Source of the DNA: CAZKDV01 sp964551645
Lineage (GTDB): Bacteria > Bacteroidota > Bacteroidia > Bacteroidales > DTU049
Assembly (NCBI GenBank): GCA_964551645.1
Contig: CAZKDV010000085.1
Span: 1-10,834, forward strand
Reading direction: 5' to 3'
Length of the DNA stretch: 10,834 bases
Position numbers and translations under genes: made by a program. This document shows positions 6,994-10,834 of the stretch, one piece after another. The number at the start of each line of letters is the position of its first letter. Position 1 is the first letter of the stretch. The notes below the pieces were generated by a model that saw nothing but the letters and a program-made list of their open reading frames with translations, did no database searches and was not told the origin of the DNA.

Positions 6994-9867
6994 CTACATA
7001 TACTCTTCAATCGGAGGACATGTACAAACCAAGTTTCTATCTCCATAAGCATCATTCACTCTACCCACGGGCGAGAAGTATTTATCTGAAATTGGGATTG
7101 GCATATATGCTTTTTCTTTTGAATAAGGATATTTCCACTCTTCGTCAATCATTAATTGCAGAATGTGAGGTGCATTTTTAATTAAATTATTTTCTTGCGA
7201 ATAAGTGCCGTTCTGAATTTCTTCAATTTCCTTACGAATTGAAGCCATAGCATCAATAAATCTATCCATTTCTTGCAATGGTTCACTTTCTGTTGGCTCA
7301 ATCATCAAAGTACCTGCAACAGGGAATGCAACTGTTGGAGCATGGAAACCATAATCTATCAATCGCTTAGCAATATCAATTACTTCAACTTTTGCAGCCT
7401 TATTAAATGGATTGCAATCAATAATCATTTCGTGAGCCACAAAACCATTTTTGCCTGTATATAAAACTGAATAATATTTTTCTAATTTAGCTTTAATATA
7501 GTTTGCATTTAGTATTGCAATTTGTGTAGAATATTTCAACCCATTTCCGCCTAATAATTTCACATAAGAGTATGAAATCGGCAAAACAAAAACACTACCA
7601 AATGGAGCTGCAGCAATAGCTTTGATTGAATCTTTGCCGGGCATATTAAATTGTGAATGTCCGGGCAAGAAATCAACAAGATGCTTAGCAACACCAATAG
7701 GTCCCATTCCGGGTCCACCACCACCGTGAGGAATAGCAAATGTTTTATGCAAGTTCAAATGACAAACATCAGCACCTATAAAACCCGGACTTGTTAAGCC
7801 AACTTGAGCATTCATGTTTGCACCGTCCATATATACTTGTCCACCATTTTCGTGAACAGCATTAACTATATCCAATATACCCTCTTCAAAAACGCCATGA
7901 GTTGATGGATAAGTAACCATCAAAGCTGAAAGTGTATCTTTATGCTCAACTGCTTTCTTTTTTAAATCTTCAACATCAATATTTCCATTTTCATCACATT
8001 TAACTATAACTATTTTCATTCCAGCCATTGCAGCACTTGCAGGATTTGTTCCATGTGCAGATGAAGGAATTAGACATACATTTCTATGCTCTTCTCCTCT
8101 GCTTGCATGATATTTTCTAATCACCAACAAACCAGCATATTCACCAGAAGCACCTGAATTTGGCTGAAAAGAAATTTTAGCAAAACCAGTAATTTCAGAT
8201 AGTAGTTTATCCATATCGTTTATCAAATATAAATAACCGGCTGCTTGTTCTTCTGGAACAAATGGGTGAATATTTGCATATTCGGACCAGCTTAAATGAA
8301 GCATTTCTACAGCAGCATTTAATTTCATTGTACAAGAACCGAGAGGAATCATTGTTCTATTTAAAGCCAAATCTTTATTTTCTAAAGATTTTAAATACCT
8401 CATCATTGCTGTTTCTGAATGATATGTATTAAATACAGGATGTGTCAAATATGAACTTATTCTTTTGAATGAATCAGCAAATGTCTTAATGTTATTGCAT
8501 CCCTCTTTTGTGCAAATAAATTCAGAACAAACTTGATTATTTGCTTTTGACAACACACATAAAATTGCATTTATATCATTTATTGTCGTTGTTTCGTCAA
8601 GGCTTATTCCAATTGATGTTTCATCAATGTATCTAAAATTAATTTCTGCCTCTAAGGCATATTTCCTGATGTTTTCGACACTAACTCCTTCTGGCAGTTC
8701 AACAAGAAGAGTATCAAAATAGTCAGTATTTTTTTGTTTATAACCCCTTTTTTGAATTTCTCTATCCAAAACTCCAGTTAACTTATTAATATGAGATGCA
8801 ATTTCTTTCAATCCTTTAGGTCCATGATATGCAGCATACATACCTGCCATAATTGCTAAAAGTGCTTGTGCTGTACAAATATTTGAAGTTGCTCTTTCGC
8901 GTTTGATATGTTGTTCGCGAGTTTGAAGTGCCATACGCAATGCTGGCTTTCCATGAGCATCAACACTTACTCCGATTATTCTTCCCGGAACAAATCTCTT
9001 ATATTCTTCTGTGCAAGCAAGATATGCAGCATGTGGTCCGCCAAAACCCATAGGAATACCAAATCTTTGAGTTGAGCCAACTGCAATATCCGCACCCCAT
9101 TCAGCCGGTGGACTTAGAAGTGTCATAGCCATAATATCAACTATTGCAATAACTGAAGAAGCATTTGCCTTGGCAGTCTTAGCTATTGCCGAATAGTCGT
9201 AAATTTGACCATATTCGTCAGGATATTGAACAACGCAAGCAAATACAGAATCATTAAAATCAAATTCATTGCAAGTTTGAATTTTAACTTGAATACCAAG
9301 AGGTTCACATCTGCTTAAAATAACATCTTTAGTTTGAGGAAAAACATTTTGAGAAACAAGTACTGTATTTGCACCTCTTTTAACTAATTCCTTTGAACGA
9401 GCATTGTGTGCCATAGTGATAGCTTCGGCGGCGGCAGTTGCTTCATCTAATAAAGATGAATTGCTAATGGGCAAGCCTGTCAAATCTGATACCATAGTTT
9501 GAAATATCAATAATGCTTCTAAGCGTCCTTGCGAAATTTCAGCTTGATATGGAGTGTAAGAAGTGTACCAACCCGGATTTTCAAGGATATTCCTTTGAAT
9601 TACCGGAGGAAGAATTGTATTATAGTATCCCATTCCAATATACGAACGAAATATCTTGTTTTTAGCTCCAATCATTTTGAGCAAATTAAAAACTTCTGCT
9701 TCGCTCAAGCCATTAGGCAAATTCAAATCCTTTTTAAACCTAATATGCTTAGGCACAGTTTTGTCAATCAATTCGTCAATAGAAGCAACACCAATAGTTT
9801 GTAACATTGATTTAATTTCTTCTTCGTTTGGTCCAATGTGTCTTTGTTTAAAGTTGTCAGTTAACAT
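6994..9867 (-). CDS. gcvP: Glycine dehydrogenase (decarboxylating), glycine cleavage system P-protein
   Basis: A 957-residue single-chain P-protein, the usual length of the fused form (N- and C-terminal halves are separate gcvPA and gcvPB genes in some bacteria). It is a cytoplasmic PLP enzyme that decarboxylates glycine and passes the aminomethyl group to the lipoyl arm of H-protein. The start MLTDNFKQRHIGPNEEE is canonical. The N-terminal half carries GSTQRFGIPMGFGGPHAA (264-281). The C-terminal half carries SSAHGTNPASA (602-612), DGANMNAQVG (681-690) and HLNLHKTFAIPHGGGGPG (703-720), where K708 is the expected PLP-binding lysine. All are intact. It stands alone, without gcvT or gcvH next to it, behind its own promoter; I see no glycine riboswitch in its short leader. 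A hairpin follows its stop codon. Confidence 0.97.
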   Translation of the reverse strand: MLTDNFKQRHIGPNEEEIKSMLQTIGVASIDELIDKTVPKHIRFKKDLNLPNGLSEAEVFNLLKMIGAKNKIFRSYIGMGYYNTILPPVIQRNILENPGWYTSYTPYQAEISQGRLEALLIFQTMVSDLTGLPISNSSLLDEATAAAEAITMAHNARSKELVKRGANTVLVSQNVFPQTKDVILSRCEPLGIQVKIQTCNEFDFNDSVFACVVQYPDEYGQIYDYSAIAKTAKANASSVIAIVDIMAMTLLSPPAEWGADIAVGSTQRFGIPMGFGGPHAAYLACTEEYKRFVPGRIIGVSVDAHGKPALRMALQTREQHIKRERATSNICTAQALLAIMAGMYAAYHGPKGLKEIASHINKLTGVLDREIQKRGYKQKNTDYFDTLLVELPEGVSVENIRKYALEAEINFRYIDETSIGISLDETTTINDINAILCVLSKANNQVCSEFICTKEGCNNIKTFADSFKRISSYLTHPVFNTYHSETAMMRYLKSLENKDLALNRTMIPLGSCTMKLNAAVEMLHLSWSEYANIHPFVPEEQAAGYLYLINDMDKLLSEITGFAKISFQPNSGASGEYAGLLVIRKYHASRGEEHRNVCLIPSSAHGTNPASAAMAGMKIVIVKCDENGNIDVEDLKKKAVEHKDTLSALMVTYPSTHGVFEEGILDIVNAVHENGGQVYMDGANMNAQVGLTSPGFIGADVCHLNLHKTFAIPHGGGGPGMGPIGVAKHLVDFLPGHSQFNMPGKDSIKAIAAAPFGSVFVLPISYSYVKLLGGNGLKYSTQIAILNANYIKAKLEKYYSVLYTGKNGFVAHEMIIDCNPFNKAAKVEVIDIAKRLIDYGFHAPTVAFPVAGTLMIEPTESEPLQEMDRFIDAMASIRKEIEEIQNGTYSQENNLIKNAPHILQLMIDEEWKYPYSKEKAYMPIPISDKYFSPVGRVNDAYGDRNLVCTCPPIEEYM

Positions 9868-9900
9868 ATTTTTAGATTTTTATTTATTAATACTTTTTTA

Positions 9901-9929
9901 CAAAAATACATTTTTTTTACGAAAAACAA
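9901..9929 (-). promoter_or_regulatory. Predicted Bacteroidota promoter of gcvP
   Basis: On the minus strand, TTG (9929-9927, within ACTTG) is followed after 18 nt by TATTTTTG (9908-9901), a full match to TAnnTTTG. The transcript would start near 9896, leaving about 28 nt of A/T-rich leader before the ATG at 9867. That is the same leader length as predicted for atpE. No Shine-Dalgarno sequence and no room for a riboswitch are present in that leader. Confidence 0.62.
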
Positions 9930-10043
9930 GTCAATTTCAAGTTTGCAACATCATCATATTTTTTAAAAAAGGCATAATTAAACATCGCAGGTGCATACAT
10001 TATTAAAAAGTATATACAATCAAATATTTAACCTCTTGTGCAC

Positions 10044-10073
10044 TTGAAAAATAAATGAAAATTTGTATCTTTA
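10044..10073 (+). promoter_or_regulatory. Promoter-like site with no gene directly after it
   Basis: TTG (10044-10046, within ACTTG) is followed after 19 nt by TATCTTTA (10066-10073), which matches TAnnTTTG in all but the last base. No open frame follows for nearly 300 nt, so if active it would give a non-coding RNA or a long leader for the gene at 10372. Such a match can arise by chance in AT-rich DNA. Confidence 0.3.
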
Positions 10074-10212
10074 AAATATTGAAAACAACTTGAACACAAG
10101 TATTATTTACTACAAACTCAAAGTTTGAAGTGTTAGAAATAATAAATAAGTTATAGTTCATAGCAATAACTCCAAATTACTCAAATCCGATGAATAACCG
10201 AATGATTTTGTG

Positions 10213-10230
10213 AAATTGAGCAATTTTTTA
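10213..10230 (+). terminator. Weak terminator-like stem with T tract
   Basis: AAATTG (10213-10218) and CAATTT (10221-10226) pair around a 2-nt centre, and T residues continue after the stem, with further T-rich sequence behind. The stem is short and AT-rich, so it would be a weak terminator at best. It is listed because it would bound a transcript of about 150 nt from the promoter-like site at 10044-10073. Confidence 0.2.
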
Positions 10231-10245
10231 TTTATTGTACAAACA

Positions 10246-10288
10246 CACAATAGGTTAAATTTAGCTTAATGCACAATGGGTAAATTTA
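10246..10288. repeat. Pair of direct repeats, possible operator sites
   Basis: CACAATAGGTTAAATTTA (10246-10263) and CACAATGGGTAAATTTA (10272-10288) differ by one substitution and one inserted T, with starts 26 nt apart. Each ends in the self-complementary octamer TAAATTTA; in the second copy this extends to the 10-bp palindrome GTAAATTTAC (10280-10289). They end 28 bp before the -33 box of the plus-strand promoter, a position suited to an activator or repressor that binds as a pair. The regulator is unknown. Confidence 0.45.
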
Positions 10289-10316
10289 CTCACCATCTAT
10301 CGCAACTTAAATATCA

Positions 10317-10347
10317 TTTGAACAAGCAACAATTGAACATAAATTTG
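10317..10347 (+). promoter_or_regulatory. Predicted Bacteroidota promoter of the secreted unknown gene
   Basis: TTTG (10317-10320), a 19-nt spacer, and TAAATTTG (10340-10347) match both consensus boxes of Bacteroidota housekeeping promoters without a mismatch. The transcript would start near 10353 and leave about 20 nt before the ATG at 10372. This is the best promoter match in the window. Confidence 0.7.
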
Positions 10348-10371
10348 TAATTTCGTAGAAAATTTTTCTCA

Positions 10372-10834
10372 ATGAAAAACTTAATATTATTATGTTTATC
10401 AATCCTATTGACAACTTTTATTGCAGTATCTCAAGACACACTTGTGCTTACTAACGGCAAAATAAAAACCAATATTGAATTTCTCGGTGTTGATAGCATT
10501 CATGTTCATTATAAAAATTTAAAAAAAAACAATAATCCGGCAACTACCATCACAAAAGAATTGGTTTACGCTGTTGTCAAGCAAGAAAGCATCCAAATTA
10601 TAACTTATTTGCAAAATGAAGATGGTACTTATATTTTATACGATAATATGCTTGAATTTCTTGATGGTTTTATGACTTCAAAACGCAACTATCGTAACTA
10701 TCCGATATTTGCAACGGGATTTGCTGTGGGTGCTTCTTCTGGCATATTTCTTCCGACTGCCATCACCCCTATTCCACCAATATTATTTCCCGGACTTGTC
10801 GGAGCATTTAAGCCAGATGTAACAAAAAACAAGC
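10372..10834 (+). CDS. Secreted or envelope protein of unknown function (partial, 3' end missing)
   Basis: The frame from ATG at 10372 stays open to the window edge, giving 154 residues without a stop. Residues 1-21 (MKNLILLCLSILLTTFIAVSQ) look like a Sec signal peptide with likely cleavage after SQ and before DTLVL; there is no lipobox cysteine at the right place, so it is not an obvious lipoprotein. Residues 22-82 read as a small beta-rich domain (DTLVLTNGKI, FLGVDSIHVHY, ELVYAVVKQESIQIITY), resembling the short DT-x-x-x-NG-type modules common in exported Bacteroidota proteins of unknown role. After a polar linker, residues 110-147 form a hydrophobic glycine/proline-rich segment (YPIFATGFAVGASSG, then PIPPILFPGLVGAF) that could be one or two membrane passes. 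It has its own strong promoter and is divergent from gcvP. I do not recognise a named family or a function. Confidence 0.75.
   Translation, partial: MKNLILLCLSILLTTFIAVSQDTLVLTNGKIKTNIEFLGVDSIHVHYKNLKKNNNPATTITKELVYAVVKQESIQIITYLQNEDGTYILYDNMLEFLDGFMTSKRNYRNYPIFATGFAVGASSGIFLPTAITPIPPILFPGLVGAFKPDVTKNK

Larger units (their letters stand above)
9868..10371. other. 504-bp divergent intergenic region
   Basis: This stretch between gcvP (minus) and the secreted unknown (plus) has no convincing gene in any frame. The longest minus-strand start-to-stop frame next to gcvP is 27 codons, and the plus strand in the right half has only tiny frames. From left to right it holds the gcvP promoter, about 110 bp of plain AT-rich DNA, a promoter-like plus-strand site (10044-10073), a small hairpin (10113-10127), a weak stem with a T tract (10213-10230), a pair of near-identical direct repeats (10246-10288), and the plus-strand promoter (10317-10347). 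Confidence 0.7.

Noticed and set aside
9868..9900. Glycine riboswitch in front of gcvP
   Set aside because: The predicted leader is about 28 nt and AT-rich, far too short for the aptamer, and nothing further upstream resembles it.
9917..10000. 27-codon minus-strand frame (MYAPAMFNYAFFKK...) just upstream of gcvP
   Set aside because: It has no promoter or ribosome-binding site, its end overlaps the predicted gcvP -33 box, and its length is expected by chance.
9529..10006. Plus-strand open frames over the start of gcvP
   Set aside because: They lie antisense to highly conserved gcvP codons and run into the promoter region without a protein signature.
10192..10215. Seven-codon frame MNNRMIL after the orphan promoter-like site
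   Set aside because: Too short and without supporting signals; chance occurrence is more likely.

Overview
The window reads as chromosomal DNA of an AT-rich Bacteroidota bacterium, probably of the Bacteroidales type. Four things point there. The V-type ATPase cluster has the order E, DUF2764, A, B, D, as known from Bacteroidota, Chlamydiae and spirochaetes. Three promoter candidates match the Bacteroidota consensus (TTTG or TTG near -33 and TAnnTTTG near -7). Leaders are A/T-rich without clear Shine-Dalgarno sites. A SPASM radical SAM protein of a type common in this phylum is present. The genus cannot be named from this stretch.

Layout, right to left along the minus strand: gcvP (glycine cleavage P-protein, 9867 to 6994) is followed by a 19-bp hairpin (6936-6975). 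Then come an AI-2E family membrane protein (6925 to 5828), a radical SAM/SPASM protein (5783 to 4758) and, behind its own promoter (4700-4732), the V-type ATPase operon: atpE (4666 to 4052), a DUF2764 protein (4020 to 3181), atpA (3173 to 1416), atpB (1416 to 88) and the first 24 codons of atpD (72 to beyond the edge). On the plus strand one gene for a secreted or envelope protein of unknown function starts at 10372 and leaves the window. It is divergent from gcvP across a 504-bp non-coding region (9868-10371).

How the genes work together: A and B form the rotary head, E a peripheral stalk, and D the central shaft. DUF2764 sits in the cluster where other V-type operons have subunit C and is the least understood member. 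The membrane subunits (I, K) would be expected beyond the left edge. gcvP is a separate metabolic function. The AI-2E-family and radical SAM genes have no visible functional link to their neighbours beyond sharing the strand.

I found no CRISPR array, insertion sequence, phage gene, tRNA, rRNA or recognisable riboswitch. Most of the window is conserved housekeeping DNA. The parts worth a second look are the DUF2764 subunit, the divergent intergenic region (near-identical direct repeats and an orphan promoter-like site), the hairpin after gcvP, and the secreted unknown at the right edge. I see no clear case for a wholly new system.
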